From NCBI GenBank assembly GCA_049273835.1, contig JBASRM010000315.1, forward strand, positions 1 to 5,279: a stretch of 5,279 nucleotides of DNA, given 5' to 3'. Below are positions 5,128-5,279 of the stretch, piece after piece. The notes under the pieces are model-generated. The model was not told where the DNA came from. It saw only the letters and a list, made by a program, of their open reading frames with translations, and did no database searches. Every line of letters begins with the position of its first letter. The first letter of the stretch is position 1. Position numbers and translations under genes: made by a program. This DNA is from Onstottus_A sp049273835 (GTDB lineage: Bacteria > Acidobacteriota > Blastocatellia > UBA7656).

Positions 5128-5279
5128 TCGAAGATGCACACAGCCGCCAGGCGTGAGAGTTTCACGTTCCAGCCTACAAATGCGGCCGACGCTGTTCGAA
5201 GATGCTCACAGCCGCCAGGCGTGAGAGTTTCACGTTCCAGCCTACAAAGAGGCTTGATGAATCGAAGGATGCTCACAGC
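5128..5279. repeat. Interspersed direct repeats, 53-bp unit (two full copies and a truncated third)
   Basis: Copy 1 (5128-5180) and copy 2 (5196-5248) are 53 bp each and differ at one base (GATGCACAC against GATGCTCAC). A third copy starts at 5262 and is cut by the window edge; it carries one extra G (CGAAGGATGC). The spacers are short and unrelated: 15 bp (5181-5195) and 13 bp (5249-5261), giving periods of 68 and 66 bp. Each unit contains the small dyad GTGAGAGTTTCAC and a wider AGGC/GCCT pairing, so it could form an imperfect hairpin. The minus-strand open frame across the array reads the two copies in different frames, so the array is not a protein repeat. It resembles a dispersed intergenic repeat family that has accumulated locally. 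The array may continue to the right. Confidence 0.85.

Noticed and set aside
5070..5276. Minus-strand 68-residue open frame through the direct repeats
   Set aside because: The two repeat copies are read in different frames, so the frame is an accident of the repeats.
5128..5279. CRISPR array
   Set aside because: Repeats of 53 bp with 13-15 bp spacers lie outside CRISPR geometry, and no cas gene is in the window.

Overview
This window looks like part of a bacterial chromosome, most of it GC-rich. A hand count gives 62% GC for 2581-2640 inside pheA. The taxon cannot be fixed from the sequence. The Thermotoga-type DAHP synthase, a ferredoxin-fused metallo-beta-lactamase protein, and exported proteins ending their signal peptides in 'LAQ' would fit Acidobacteriota (for example Blastocatellia), but that is a guess from gene style.

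Layout, left to right. Positions 1-140 (minus) hold the first 46 codons of an exported protein cut by the window edge. Positions 194-1078 (minus) encode an MBL-fold hydrolase with an N-terminal [4Fe-4S] ferredoxin module. Positions 1194-2213 (minus) encode DAHP synthase (aroF), and 2304-3164 (minus) encode a monofunctional prephenate dehydratase (pheA) with an ACT domain. Positions 3188-3450 form the pheA leader region. A 220-residue membrane protein of unknown function is at 3705-4367 (plus) and is visibly AT-richer than its neighbours. A secreted protein of unknown function is at 4426-5004 (minus). The right edge (5128-5279) holds 53-bp near-identical direct repeats separated by short unrelated spacers.

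The most interesting part is the pheA leader. Reading leftward on the minus strand there is a near-perfect sigma-70 promoter (TTGACA, 17 nt, GATAAT). It is followed by a 45-codon ORF with five Phe codons in eight, then a perfect 10-bp hairpin just before the pheA ribosome-binding site. The 5' arm of that hairpin can alternatively pair, over 9 bp, with the 3' end of the leader ORF. This is the architecture of ribosome-mediated attenuation by phenylalanine, as in enterobacterial pheA. The downstream genes are prephenate dehydratase (the step committed to Phe) and DAHP synthase (the entry step of the shikimate pathway). One Phe-sensing leader could therefore control both ends of the pathway, on top of allosteric control through the two proteins' regulatory domains.

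The pheA and aroF starts given here are supported by Shine-Dalgarno sites. For pheA and for the secreted protein at 4426-5004, longer TTG-initiated versions are possible on paper but are contradicted by Shine-Dalgarno placement.
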